Origin: Alcanivorax sp.
GTDB taxonomy: Bacteria; Pseudomonadota; Gammaproteobacteria; Pseudomonadales; Alcanivoracaceae
Direction of reading: 5' to 3'
NCBI RefSeq assembly: GCF_019431375.1
Contig: NZ_CP080267.1
Span: 1,674,001-1,738,000 of the forward strand
Length of the DNA: 64,000 bases
The position numbers were made by a program, and so were the translations under genes. The notes under the pieces were generated by a model that was not told the DNA's origin, made no database searches, and saw only the letters and a program-made list of their open reading frames with translations. Numbering within the stretch: position 1 is the stretch's first letter; each line of letters starts with the position of its first letter. Below are positions 52,222 through 60,575 of this stretch, piece after piece.

Positions 52222-53325
52222 CAGACTTCCCAACGCCTTCTTGGTAAACGGCGCGATCTCTTCCTCACGCCCTTCCTTCACCTTCACCAACCAGTTCGGG
52301 TCCTGCAGCAGCGCCCGGCCCACGGCGATCATGTCGAATTCATCGTTATCCATGCGCCGGGTCAGCTCATCCAAGGCCGCCGGGTTGGCGGTGCCGCCCA
52401 TGCCTTCCGGGCTGTTCAGGAAATCCCCATCCAGACCCACACTACCCACGGAAATAGTGGGCTTGCCGGTGATTTTCTTGGTCCAGCCGGCCAGGTTCAG
52501 ATCGGAACCCTCGAACTCCGGCAGCCAGAAACGTCGCGTGGAGGCATGGAAAATATCCACGCCGGCGTCCACGAACGGCATCAGGAAGCGCTCCAGCTCT
52601 TCCGGGTTCTGGGCCAGCTTGGCGTCGTAATCCTGCTGCTTCCATTGGGAAAAGCGCAGCACAATGGCGAACTCCTCACCTACCGCTTCACGGACCGCCT
52701 TGACGATCTCCACGCCGAAGCGGGCGCGGTTCTCGATGGAGCCACCGTACTCGTCATCGCGCTGGTTGGTGCCTTCCCAGAAGAACTGGTCCAGCAGATA
52801 GCCGTGGGCACCATGAATCTCTACCCCGTCAAAGCCCACCGCTTTGGCGGCCCTGGCGGAGTCAGCAAACGCCTGCACCACGTCCTGGATGTCCTCATGG
52901 GTCATGGCGTGGCCATTTTCCTTGCCCGGCTTGAACAGGCCGGACGGCGAATGCCCGGGCACGTCCTTGTCCGGACCAATACCCGGCTTGCGCACCGAAC
53001 CCACATGCCACAGCTGCGGAATAATCTGGCCGCCAGCCTCGTGGACCGCATCCACCACCTTCTTCCAGCCCGCCATGGCGGCATCGCCATAAATGGCCGG
53101 CACCCGCTCATAGCCGTTGGCCGCCTTGTGGCCCACAAAGGTGCCCTCGGTGATGATCAGCCCCACCTCACCCTCGGCACGGCGGCGGTAGTACCCCACC
53201 ACCTCGTCATTGGGCACATAGCCCGGCGAGAAGGTGCGGGTCATGGGGGCCATGGCCACCCGGTTACGCAGGTTCAGGGATTTGTGCGCAAAAGGGCGCA
53301 GCAGACTGTCCAGGGAACCACTCAT
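52216..53325 (-). CDS. Old yellow enzyme family NADH:flavin oxidoreductase
   Basis: 369 residues. A TIM barrel binding FMN: RNRVAMAPMTRTFS at the start, IIPQLWHVGS, GVEIHGAHGYLLDQFFWEGTN with the substrate-binding His pair, and VGRALLQDP near the end. It reduces activated C=C bonds or nitro groups. GGAGAG lies upstream of the ATG. Divergent from an HxlR regulator, so induction by an electrophile is plausible. Its TGA lies in repeat S3. Confidence 0.9.
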   Translation of the reverse strand: MSGSLDSLLRPFAHKSLNLRNRVAMAPMTRTFSPGYVPNDEVVGYYRRRAEGEVGLIITEGTFVGHKAANGYERVPAIYGDAAMAGWKKVVDAVHEAGGQIIPQLWHVGSVRKPGIGPDKDVPGHSPSGLFKPGKENGHAMTHEDIQDVVQAFADSARAAKAVGFDGVEIHGAHGYLLDQFFWEGTNQRDDEYGGSIENRARFGVEIVKAVREAVGEEFAIVLRFSQWKQQDYDAKLAQNPEELERFLMPFVDAGVDIFHASTRRFWLPEFEGSDLNLAGWTKKITGKPTISVGSVGLDGDFLNSPEGMGGTANPAALDELTRRMDNDEFDMIAVGRALLQDPNWLVKVKEGREEEIAPFTKKALGSLS

Positions 53326-53421
53326 TGTTACTCTCCCGAATTTTGTTTCACTCTGGCGCTCAAGCGAGCGCGATAAAAAACAACAGAATCAGCGAGGCCA
53401 CCAATCGGCGGCCCTCAATTT

Positions 53422-53461
53422 GGTTGCGTAATAAAACCTTATTTGGTTTCGTTATGCAACC
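53422..53461. promoter_or_regulatory. Inverted-repeat operator of the OYE/HxlR divergent region
   Basis: Outer arms GGTTGCGTAA and TTATGCAACC match at 9 of 10 pairs, and between them AAACC / GGTTT forms an inner dyad. This fits an HxlR dimer site controlling both divergent genes. Confidence 0.5.
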
Positions 53462-53483
53462 TTTCTGGCGTACAATGCCATCC

Positions 53484-53945
53484 ATGACACGTAAACGTTT
53501 CGATGAAATGGGCTGCTCGGTGGCCTGCGCCCTCAATGAGGTCGGTGACTGGTGGTCCCTGTTGGTGGTTAAGCAGGCCATGCTGGGCACCCGCCGCTTT
53601 GTGGATTTCCAGCACAACCTGGGCATCGCCAAGAACATCCTCTGCAACCGCCTGACCCGGCTGGTGGACAACGGGGTAATGGTGCGTGTGGACGTGGGCG
53701 AGCACGGCAAGCGCTACGAATACCGCCTCACCGACAAGGGCCGCGACCTGTTTACGGTAGTCACCGCCCTGCGCCAGTGGAGCGAACGCTGGAATGGCGA
53801 GAAAGACACCATGCAGCTGGTGGACCGCCAGACCGGAGAGCCGCTGGCGCCGGTTACCGTCCAGAACCAGCAGGGTCAGCCCCTCACCGTGCGGGATGTG
53901 CGGTTTGTGGATGAAGATGGGAAGCCGCTGGAGGAAGCGGGATGA
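53484..53945 (+). CDS. HxlR-family transcriptional regulator
   Basis: 153 residues. CSVACALNEVGDWWSLLVVK and RFVDFQHNLGIAKNILCNRL form the winged helix with the conserved Cys of the family; a C-terminal extension is predicted beta. The ATG at 53484 is chosen because the conserved domain begins RKRFDEMGCSVA; ATGs at 53475 and 53454 are in frame, the last inside the operator. It overlaps the HD gene by 4 bases. Confidence 0.87.
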   Translation: MTRKRFDEMGCSVACALNEVGDWWSLLVVKQAMLGTRRFVDFQHNLGIAKNILCNRLTRLVDNGVMVRVDVGEHGKRYEYRLTDKGRDLFTVVTALRQWSERWNGEKDTMQLVDRQTGEPLAPVTVQNQQGQPLTVRDVRFVDEDGKPLEEAG

Positions 53946-54571
53946 CCACCGGGTCCGCCCTGCACCAACGATGGCGCACCGCCGTCGCCCCGCTACTGCC
54001 TGACCCGGAGCCCACCTGGCAACAACTGGTCAACCACTACAGCGAGCCCCACCGCCACTACCACACCCTGGACCACGTCGCCGCCTGCATGGGATGGCTG
54101 GACCATTACCGACACCTCGCCGCAGATCCGCTTAGCCTGGAACTGGCCTTGTGGGCCCATGATGTAATCTACGATCCCCGCGCCAGCGATAACGAAGCTC
54201 GCAGTGCAGACTGGTTTGCCCAGCACTTTGCTGATAGCACGCTGACCGACCAACAGCGCGCCCGAGTACACGTACTCATCCTGGCCACCATCCACCCGCA
54301 CCCACCCACGGACCCGGACATGGCGCTGCTGCAGGATATCGACCTGAGTATTCTTGGGGCAGATGTTGAGTTGTACGATCGGTATGAAGGGTGGATTTGG
54401 CAGGAATATGAGTTTGTGCCGGAAGCGGCGTTTCGGAAGGGGCGTAGCGCGGTGCTAGAGAGCTTTCTGGACCAAGGGAAGATTTATCACACGGTTGGGT
54501 TAAGGGAGCGACTGGAAGACTCAGCGCGCAACAACCTTAGCCGGGCTTTGGGGAAGCTTTCAGAGAACTGA
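53942..54571 (+). CDS. HD-superfamily predicted metal-dependent phosphohydrolase
   Basis: 209 residues. Motifs RHYHTLDHVAACMGWL, LALWAHDVIYDPRASDNE and LLQDIDLSILG give the His-Asp metal ligands; IWQEYEFVPEAAFRKGR is a family stretch (COG4339-like). The substrate is unknown. ATGA overlap with hxlR. Confidence 0.85.
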   Translation: MTTGSALHQRWRTAVAPLLPDPEPTWQQLVNHYSEPHRHYHTLDHVAACMGWLDHYRHLAADPLSLELALWAHDVIYDPRASDNEARSADWFAQHFADSTLTDQQRARVHVLILATIHPHPPTDPDMALLQDIDLSILGADVELYDRYEGWIWQEYEFVPEAAFRKGRSAVLESFLDQGKIYHTVGLRERLEDSARNNLSRALGKLSEN

Positions 54572-54628
54572 TTGCCACACGCTTTGGTAAAGAGAAGACC
54601 TGCCACCGTGTCCTGAGGCAAGCCCCAG

Positions 54629-54934
54629 TCACATCTTTTCTTCTTTCCCACTCTGTCTTTTTCTGACTTCAAGAATAATTGACACTAAGAATGAAAATAC
54701 AACCACTACTCCATTAATCTCAATGTAATCGTCTAGTGTCACATGGTCACCCGTCCTCGCATTGATCATGGGGCTATTCATCTGCCAATCAGCCACACTA
54801 ACGATGATCAGCATGACGCCCAGAGCAAGCATCAAGGCTCCATTTGAAGACGCCATCAGGCCGCTTCTCGTCAGAAACTCCAACAACCCCCAAGCGAAAA
54901 GCATTCCAAAAAAATACAGAAAAACCGTGTGCAT
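54629..54934 (-). CDS. Small membrane protein, unrecognised
   Basis: 101 residues with three hydrophobic segments: TVFLYFFGMLFAWGLLEFL, GALMLALGVMLIIVSVA and GVVVVFSFLVSIILEV. No family recognised. The ATG at 54934 follows GGTAGTGG; an upstream ATG at 54976 adds 14 residues. First of a run of orphan minus-strand genes in AT-richer DNA. Confidence 0.6.
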   Translation of the reverse strand: MHTVFLYFFGMLFAWGLLEFLTRSGLMASSNGALMLALGVMLIIVSVADWQMNSPMINARTGDHVTLDDYIEINGVVVVFSFLVSIILEVRKRQSGKEEKM

Positions 54935-55073
54935 ATGATTACCACTACCTTTATTTAGCCAGCAGGGCCGGGCCACCTATTTCCCTGACTGATGGGCATT
55001 GAGAGGCCTGCCCCGATTGCTTGCAAGATTCCGCGCTTTACAATACAAGAAACGATCTCACAATGCCCCAAGA

Positions 55074-55421
55074 CTAAGAAGAAACGCTCACACCTGATAG
55101 CAACCAAAGCCGCTCGAATTCACCCTTTGTAACTGGCTCACCGTCGAAATCATCGAATCTCATATTCGTATCGAGCCAGAACCCATAGCATTCATCGTTT
55201 GGGCCAGCCAGAACAGGATGCCCATTCATATCCAAACCAATCTCCCTCCATGGAAGGCCCTCTTCATCAAACTCAACCAGCCACTCTGCAAGGAGATGCA
55301 TTTTCTTTTCATAACCAGGGTTAGCGCGAGGAACAAACCAAAACAACGCATCCAAGATATAGATTTTCAAGGATTTCCTACGACTCCAATCCGTCGCCAT
55401 TCTGGTGCGCAAATATTTCAT
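55074..55421 (-). CDS. Orphan soluble protein
   Basis: 115 residues, acidic, with WLVEFDEEGLPWREIGLD and PNDECYGFWLDTNMRFDDFD; no signal peptide or membrane segment is convincing. Not recognised. The AT-rich content and isolation fit acquired DNA. Confidence 0.55.
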   Translation of the reverse strand: MKYLRTRMATDWSRRKSLKIYILDALFWFVPRANPGYEKKMHLLAEWLVEFDEEGLPWREIGLDMNGHPVLAGPNDECYGFWLDTNMRFDDFDGEPVTKGEFERLWLLSGVSVSS

Positions 55422-55537
55422 TACTCTTCTCGGAGTCGAGCTTCGGCATCCTGGGTCACGCCTTGAATGTTGCTATCAAGTGAACGATGCAAGAGCAGCC
55501 CCCATTAACCGGCCCTATATCAGCATCGTGCTCTCAT

Positions 55538-56074
55538 TTACCACTGTCGTTTGGTGGACTTAGCATCGAGAACCTGTGAAAAGCCAAGCAGCCCTTTTTC
55601 GATCGTAACCTCAACCTCTTCACCAAGAGTGAAATTTTGTTTATCCACGGGCCGATATGTGATCGTCTCTGACCCATTACTTAATCGCAAATACTTGAAA
55701 ACCTCATAGCGCACCCTCTGCTCGCCTATTCCAGTGACATTATAAACCTCAACTCTTTGATCCCCGGTATCGGGCATATTGTTGATTAACGATACTGAGA
55801 CCATTCCTCCCAATATGCATAAAGCGAATACCATGTAGTGATTAGGCGGCTTCTTGTACCAAGGCACCTTATTTGAACTGTGGAAAATATGTATTTTCCT
55901 AAATAGTCGCCGGCGCCGATAAACAAGAAAAAATAAACCTGCAGATACGCCAAGAATGATGCCAATTATAGTTAAATAGTGACCGCCAATGACATCGGCA
56001 TTCAACAAGAAACCCATCTGGGAAATCATGCCAGCAGATATCACCAATAGACCAATTGGAAGCCCTCTAATCAT
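55538..56074 (-). CDS. Orphan membrane protein
   Basis: 178 residues: three membrane segments (two near the start, one at FALCILGGMVSVSLIN) and a C-terminal soluble beta-rich part with RYEVFKYLRLSNGSETITYR and FTLGEEVEVTIEKG. Not recognised. Confidence 0.6.
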   Translation of the reverse strand: MIRGLPIGLLVISAGMISQMGFLLNADVIGGHYLTIIGIILGVSAGLFFLVYRRRRLFRKIHIFHSSNKVPWYKKPPNHYMVFALCILGGMVSVSLINNMPDTGDQRVEVYNVTGIGEQRVRYEVFKYLRLSNGSETITYRPVDKQNFTLGEEVEVTIEKGLLGFSQVLDAKSTKRQW

Positions 56075-56186
56075 TTAAAGAATATCTCTTATTTAAAAAA
56101 CGTCATCACCAATAGTATCTATCCTCGCCTTACTTCTTTTAATAAATTGGCGAGGACAGCCATAAAAACCTAACCTTGAAAGCTCT

Positions 56187-56555
56187 CTAAGAACGTCGAG
56201 CAGCGGAAAACATCAAGAGAAAAAAAGCGGCGAAAGCAAACAGCGTAGGAGGAATAACCTCAACAAGAAACCTTGTTTGATCAAACTCCACCAAGAAAAT
56301 TTGATCTGCCGCACTCAACCCCGCATTCACTGGATAGTATACAAACCCTATAAGGGATATATTGAACAAGAGATGGAGCAGCAGAATCATCAGAGATAAA
56401 TATCGGGCTGCCTTGCTTTCCTTATAGATACCATAAGCCAACGCCACATAAAGCAATGCAAGAATAAAAAATTGCCACTCACAAAAAAAAGTCATATAGA
56501 CCCAGTGCAACGCCAAAACTGCCGTCAGTATTGCAACCGATCGCTTGATCTCCAT
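56187..56555 (-). CDS. Orphan membrane protein
   Basis: 122 residues, four hydrophobic segments including FFILALLYVALAYGIY and PPTLFAFAAFFLLMFSAARR. The MEIKRSVAIL start is preceded by GGAAGGTC. Not recognised. Confidence 0.6.
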   Translation of the reverse strand: MEIKRSVAILTAVLALHWVYMTFFCEWQFFILALLYVALAYGIYKESKAARYLSLMILLLHLLFNISLIGFVYYPVNAGLSAADQIFLVEFDQTRFLVEVIPPTLFAFAAFFLLMFSAARRS

Positions 56556-56732
56556 GACCTTCCTCTAAAACAGCATTGAATTGGTGAGACTGGGTTAAGC
56601 ACTTCCATTTTGGCTCCTGAAGAGCAAAGCAAGATTTGACACCGAATTTTCATCGTTAATTAATTTCGCTCAGAAGCTCTGTCGCATCACTGCGCCAGGA
56701 ATTGAATGTTGCAACCCCCCATTAATCGTTCA

Positions 56733-57197
56733 TCAATCTTTCTTAAAGTATTTATGCTTAATAATTTCTGGGGAAAACTCGCTACTCTTAACGACACGAG
56801 CCATAACTCCACGTATTTGGTCTATCCCAAAAAGCGCATCCTCCTCAATAATACGCTCACAGAACATTGTATATTCAGTGCTCTCTTCAAGCTCAACCTT
56901 TGCTCGAGGAAAAGAATAAGTTGATCCGTTATCACATTTAAAGAGAAAGAAGTACGTCCCTGGCACCAAGCTTACTGAAGCATGCCCCCCTGCCCAAAAA
57001 GAGCTATCAATTACCATGATTTTAGAATCATCATAAACCGCTGCAATCGTCGCTCTATGCTGGGCTTCACCCCAAGAGGGCTTGTACTGCTTCACATGCG
57101 CAAGATCTTGATATTGAAGATCATCTGGATTGTAACTTGAGGGCACAGATGCACACCCCGAAATCAATACTGCAAATAAAAACGATATAGCCCTCAT
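56733..57197 (-). CDS. Orphan lipoprotein
   Basis: 154 residues. The lipobox VLISGC puts the lipidated Cys at residue 15, followed by Ala. The mature part has YDDSKIMVIDSSFWAGGHAS and VPGTYFFLFKCDNGSTYSF. Not recognised; membrane surface location expected. Confidence 0.65.
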   Translation of the reverse strand: MRAISFLFAVLISGCASVPSSYNPDDLQYQDLAHVKQYKPSWGEAQHRATIAAVYDDSKIMVIDSSFWAGGHASVSLVPGTYFFLFKCDNGSTYSFPRAKVELEESTEYTMFCERIIEEDALFGIDQIRGVMARVVKSSEFSPEIIKHKYFKKD

Positions 57198-57472
57198 CTT
57201 ACCCCCCGCTGATATACATCTGTCCGGTCATGATCTTCCAGAATCCGAATTTGAGTCAGGCCTCACAACTCCCACCGCACGTCCACTTTGGGAAACTGGT
57301 GACCTGACCCCACTGCTTCTATGTTATGAATTTTTATATAGCCAACTTCATTGTGTAACCACTCTTGTTGAAGGATGCCGGGGCAGTTCTTGATGTTGCA
57401 TCCAATGCACAATGCAAGACCTGAGCCCATTTTTGAACCTGCTCAAAATTTTATAAAAATTTCCAATTTAGT
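57198..57472. other. Gene-free AT-rich gap within the island
   Basis: 275 bases without a supported gene. It holds tandem-like TGCATTG repeats near 57395-57415 and a GACCTGACCCC stretch near 57300. No attC-like site was found here. Confidence 0.5.
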
Positions 57473-57916
57473 CTATTTGCTAGATTCTTTCCCACACCAT
57501 TTTCTGCCATCGCTACTAATTAACGTAACGACTAGACAGACCAAAACCAAAAATTCAAATGTATCAAGTATACCAAGAATGTTAAAAATAAACTCACCAC
57601 TATACATATCGTAAGCCAGCAGCCCACCCACAATGAGCATTAAGAATATTGGAAACGTATTTGCTTTTGGATCTCGGTCTCTTATTGGTTTATACAACCA
57701 CCACCCAATCAGCAATGTAAGAACCAAATAAATCACAAGCAAAAACACTTCAAACTCTTCATCTTCGAAAAAAAGCATCCCTGACAGCAAACTCCAGAGA
57801 AAACCGATAACTACAAACAAACCAACAAAAAGGTATGACAGCTTTATCGCAAAAGGCACCCTTATATCTTTGACTATTTTCGATCCAGGTGCTTTGTATA
57901 TATTTTCTTCGCTCAT
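57473..57916 (-). CDS. Cassette ORF D: four-TM membrane protein
   Basis: 147 residues, four membrane segments (IKLSYLFVGLFVVIGFLWSL, FLLVIYLVLTLLIGWW, FPIFLMLIVGGLLAYDMY, FLVLVCLVVTLISS). Not recognised. The ATG lies 11 bases from the attC-like box at 57927-57933, the same offset as the other cassette ORFs. No attC was found after its stop. Confidence 0.65.
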   Translation of the reverse strand: MSEENIYKAPGSKIVKDIRVPFAIKLSYLFVGLFVVIGFLWSLLSGMLFFEDEEFEVFLLVIYLVLTLLIGWWLYKPIRDRDPKANTFPIFLMLIVGGLLAYDMYSGEFIFNILGILDTFEFLVLVCLVVTLISSDGRKWCGKESSK

Positions 57917-57926
57917 ACCTTTTCTA

Positions 57927-57987
57927 CTCTAACGTTGCCAACAGGGGCCCGCGTTAGCGGGTCCCTGCTTGCTTGGCCTTGTTAAGC
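57927..57987 (-). other. attC-like site 1
   Basis: 61 bases. On the minus strand it starts GCTTAAC (fits RYYYAAC) and ends GTTAGAG (one change from GTTRRRY). The two halves share GGCCAA, CAGGG and CCCGC in inverse order with bulges, the usual attC look. The TAA stop of the preceding ORF is in the first box. Confidence 0.65.
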
Positions 57988-58434
57988 AACCCTATTGACT
58001 CTCTGATCATTTGGGATTGCCTCATTTAACTTTTTGAGCCGATTTATGGAAATCTGGTACTGGCCATTTGAAGGGCGCGGCTTGCCCTCAAATTGTTGCC
58101 AGACGACGCTGCCTGGACCATTGAATATTTCTGTAAAAGACCCGTCGGGGGCAATCTGAATGACTATTGCATGCTCCGGCTCGCTGCGAAATGCAGCAGA
58201 CTTGGACTGAGTAGCCTTGATCTCGACTTGTTTGCCGCAGCCAGAAAGAGCATCGAAGCCCTTATTTGATGCGGTCATTAGCTCTAGTCCGAAAGCATCT
58301 GCTACCAGGCACTCCCCAATACTCCCCACCATATGGCCGTCTGGGGTGAAGTGCCGGCCAGGAAACATTTCCTCCAGCCTATGAACGGTGGAGTAGAGTT
58401 CCTTCACCAATGCTTGGAATCTAGTGTGATCCAT
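57982..58434 (-). CDS. Cassette ORF C: DUF6998-like, PD-(D/E)XK-type protein
   Basis: 150 residues. HMVGSIGECLVADAFGLEL followed by GFDALSG and KQVEIKATQ resembles the Glu, Asp, ExK order of restriction-type nuclease folds, and the whole resembles DUF6998 proteins as I recall them. A nuclease activity is inferred only. The start at 58434 lies 9 bases after the GTTAAGC box of attC site 2. Confidence 0.7.
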   Translation of the reverse strand: MDHTRFQALVKELYSTVHRLEEMFPGRHFTPDGHMVGSIGECLVADAFGLELMTASNKGFDALSGCGKQVEIKATQSKSAAFRSEPEHAIVIQIAPDGSFTEIFNGPGSVVWQQFEGKPRPSNGQYQISINRLKKLNEAIPNDQRVNRVA

Positions 58435-58442
58435 CTCTTCCC

Positions 58443-58520
58443 GCTTAACGCCCGGCGCAGCAGGCAAATTGGAGCGAGGAACGAGCGAAAATTTGATCCG
58501 CTTGCCGCCGATTGTTATGT
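58443..58520 (-). other. attC-like site 2
   Basis: 78 bases. On the minus strand it starts ACATAAC (one change from RYYYAAC) and ends GTTAAGC (perfect GTTRRRY). Halves share TAAC, CGGCG, GCNGG and CAAATT in inverse order. The TAA stop of ORF B lies in the first box. Confidence 0.65.
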
Positions 58521-58889
58521 GTGAATTTCAAACCGAAGCTCCCCACCCTTGATACTTATATCGCCAAAGTCACCTGTTAGTCTGAACCCGCTTTCCGATG
58601 CCATCAGTGAATCGATATTGCCATAATCCTTGGATCCGTCCGGGTCCTTTGATGATGGCGTGAGCTCAATAGGCTGCAGGCCTATTATTTCGATGAACCC
58701 AACGAACTCTAAGACCGCCTTGTGATAGCAGGTGTACTCACCCGCTTTTGGCGTGGAGTAGTACCTTGACGCGGGCCAGATGCTGGCTTCGATATAGAAT
58801 GCCAACCTCCCACTATCTTGAGTCCAGCCAAGGATAAAGGAGTCGTTCAAATCGACACCTTGAAAAACTGGCATTTCACTCCAGTCCAT
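58515..58889 (-). CDS. Cassette ORF B: orphan protein
   Basis: 124 residues, acidic, mixed alpha/beta, with LNDSFILGWTQDSGRLAFYI and GDISIKGGELRFEIHT. It resembles small immunity-type proteins in style, but I recognise no family. It starts 11 bases after the box of attC site 3 and stops inside attC site 2. Confidence 0.65.
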   Translation of the reverse strand: MDWSEMPVFQGVDLNDSFILGWTQDSGRLAFYIEASIWPASRYYSTPKAGEYTCYHKAVLEFVGFIEIIGLQPIELTPSSKDPDGSKDYGNIDSLMASESGFRLTGDFGDISIKGGELRFEIHT

Positions 58890-58899
58890 GCTTATTCAC

Positions 58900-58951
58900 A
58901 CACAACGCCCGCCTCAGCCGCCGAAGGTCGGCCTGCAGGCCCTTGTTAAAT
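58900..58951 (-). other. attC-like site 3
   Basis: 52 bases. On the minus strand it starts ATTTAAC (perfect RYYYAAC) and ends GTTGTGT (one change from GTTRRRY). Halves share AAC, GGGCNNNC-type and CCTGCAG / CTCAG segments in inverse order. Confidence 0.65.
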
Positions 58952-58956
58952 TTATT

Positions 58957-59256
58957 CTATCTGTGGTTAACAGCACCAATATAGATAGTGCTGGCAGCCA
59001 GGCCAATTAACGAAAAAAGCAGCACCAAACAAACTGCACCTTTCTTCCCTTTTGGAAAAATCAAATCATATGCCACAAAAAAGCCAGTAACTCCCTTCTT
59101 TTCGACATATTCAGAATGCTTGGCCACGTATAAGTTTAAGACGACAAGGTTGATAAAGGTTAAGAGCAGAGCGATTTGGAAAACTCCGCCCTGGGAAGCA
59201 ATAGACGCCCATAGCATTGAAAGCGACTCACTCAGTTCTGGAACATCCCTGCTCAT
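58957..59256 (-). CDS. Cassette ORF A: two-TM membrane protein
   Basis: 99 residues, hydrophobic segments FQIALLLTFINLVVLNLYVA and GAVCLVLLFSLIGLAASTIYI (quoted from its start). Not recognised. GGAGAGGG precedes the ATG; a GTTAAAA box lies 11 bases upstream. The TAG is 5 bases before attC site 3. Confidence 0.65.
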   Translation of the reverse strand: MSRDVPELSESLSMLWASIASQGGVFQIALLLTFINLVVLNLYVAKHSEYVEKKGVTGFFVAYDLIFPKGKKGAVCLVLLFSLIGLAASTIYIGAVNHR

Positions 59257-59273
59257 TCCCTCTCCATTTTAAC

Positions 59274-59738
59274 AGTTTATTCAATAGCAGATGCGATATA
59301 TCACTTTGCAATATATCCCCTGGCCCATTCTTCGCTGAATATAATCTAAAAACCAAGGCAACCAATGTATTAGCCGCAAGTCAGGGATCATTCTCAACTG
59401 ACTTTTCTTGCACTTGCGTGTTGAACAGGAAATTTAACTCGGACTTTTCTTGTACCCCCAAACCCGAAAACTCACTTTATCCCAGCAACTTACAAAAATA
59501 TGTAAGCCATATCCTACAAATTCAACTTGCGCGCGGGTGAAAAACGGGAGGTTCTGCCCGGGCAAGGGAGACGAAGCAAAAGAGCTCTGCTGTACAGAGG
59601 AAAAAGTGGGATTGGGAGCAATGCTGGAGAGAAGCAGGAATGCCGAGAGCCTAGAACGCAGCGAACTGCACCCTTTCACGTTTCCCGGTGCAGTTCGCCT
59701 TGGGCTCAGTGCTCCCTGCCGGTTCGGCAGGGTATCGT
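59274..59738. other. Gene-free gap at the right edge of the cassette island
   Basis: 465 bases with no supported gene; short ORFs here lack ribosome sites and family likeness. A possible attI-like or degenerate site could lie next to 59267. Two hairpins near the right end (59661-59698, 59714-59732) belong to the DUF2780 transcript. Confidence 0.55.
59661..59732 (-). terminator. Two hairpins after the DUF2780 gene
   Basis: 59714-59732: CCCTGCC / GGCAGGG around GGTTC. 59661-59698: perfect 12-bp arms GCGAACTGCACC / GGTGCAGTTCGC around 14 bases. Neither has a T-run; together they mark the end of the backbone transcript. Confidence 0.5.
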
Positions 59739-60122
59739 TTAGAACGGCAGGGCTTTCTGGATCAGGCTGGCGATGTCGCCCTTGTCCTGCTGCTGGAAGT
59801 AGTTCAGCAGCAGGGGAGCAAACTGCATCAGGGTTTCTTTTTCCAGGCCCAGTTTCTGCAGGCCGCCGGCGATTTCGGCGAAGCCGGCCAGCTTGTCGTT
59901 GCCCATGCTGGACAACAGGCCGCCGGCCATACCCATGAGGCCGCCGCCACTGTCCGGTGCTTGCTCCATCAGTGAACTCAGCTGTGGTTCGGCGCCCAGC
60001 ACTTTCTGGAAGTCGCCACCGCCCAGGTTGTCTTTCACCAGCTTCATCAACAGGCCGGTGCCGCCGGCTGCCTGATCTTCACTGACCCCCAGGGTGGATA
60101 CGATCTGGTTGAGCAGTTCCAT
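59739..60122 (-). CDS. DUF2780 family protein
   Basis: 127 residues. TGLLMKLVKDNLGGGDFQKV, GLMGMAGGLLSSMG and a C-terminal LQKLGLEKETLMQFAPLLL helix match DUF2780; Gly-rich and helical, function unknown. It ends 9 bases after the LysM gene and is co-transcribed with it. GGAGGCAGCC precedes the ATG. Confidence 0.82.
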   Translation of the reverse strand: MELLNQIVSTLGVSEDQAAGGTGLLMKLVKDNLGGGDFQKVLGAEPQLSSLMEQAPDSGGGLMGMAGGLLSSMGNDKLAGFAEIAGGLQKLGLEKETLMQFAPLLLNYFQQQDKGDIASLIQKALPF

Positions 60123-60131
60123 GGCTGCCTC

Positions 60132-60575
60132 CTAGCCCTGTTGGGGAATGCGGATTTTCTGGCCGGGGTAGATCAGGTCCGGGTCCTTGATGACTTCCCG
60201 GTTGGCGTCGAAGATGGCGGTGTATTTGGCGCCGTTACCGTAGAATTCCGTGGCTACCTTCCACAGGGTGTCGCCCTTCTGGATCTCGTAGTAGGCCACC
60301 TCTTCCACTGCCGCTTCCGGTGGCACGGTGAGAGCGTCGCCTTCCACTTTCTCCACGTTTTCCACGTTGCCGGCCAGCAGCACTGCCTTTTCCCTGGCGG
60401 CATGACTTTCACAGTCGCCGGCAAGGGTGGCACAGCCATCGGCGTAGCTGACGGTCAGGTTACTGACACCGGGATTGTCTTCGAGGATATGCGCCTTGAT
60501 CTTTTCCGCCGCATCCGCGTCGCTGTCACCAAACAGTTTCTTGCCAATATCTTTTGCAAAGCTGAACAGGTCCAT
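60132..60575 (-). CDS. BON-LysM protein, Kbp/YgaU-like
   Basis: 147 residues. MDLFSFAKDIGKKLFG, a BON domain (VSNLTVSYADGCATLAGDC, about 30-90), then a LysM domain (YYEIQKGDTLWKVATEFYG, about 98-146). This is the layout of E. coli YgaU/Kbp, a cytoplasmic potassium-binding protein. The ATG at 60575 follows AAGGAAG; a 60-codon extension has no support. Confidence 0.88.
   Translation of the reverse strand: MDLFSFAKDIGKKLFGDSDADAAEKIKAHILEDNPGVSNLTVSYADGCATLAGDCESHAAREKAVLLAGNVENVEKVEGDALTVPPEAAVEEVAYYEIQKGDTLWKVATEFYGNGAKYTAIFDANREVIKDPDLIYPGQKIRIPQQG

Larger units (their letters stand above)
57473..59273 (-). mobile_element. Integron-type gene cassette array without integrase
   Basis: Four short AT-rich ORFs in one orientation, each starting 9-11 bases after a GTTRRRY-like box (59267, 58900, 58443 and 57927 boxes), and three imperfect palindromes between them with AAC / GTT ends. 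Stops of the cassette genes fall in or within 12 bases of the palindromes. No intI-like ORF occurs in the window. Confidence 0.65.

Noticed and set aside
54994..55068. attC site around GGGCATTG / CAATGCCC
   Set aside because: The ends do not fit RYYYAAC/GTTRRRY and the distance to the nearest ORF start does not match the 9-11 base rule of the other sites.
59434..59742. Small open frames in the right edge gap
   Set aside because: No ribosome sites, no conserved pattern, and they run through hairpins.
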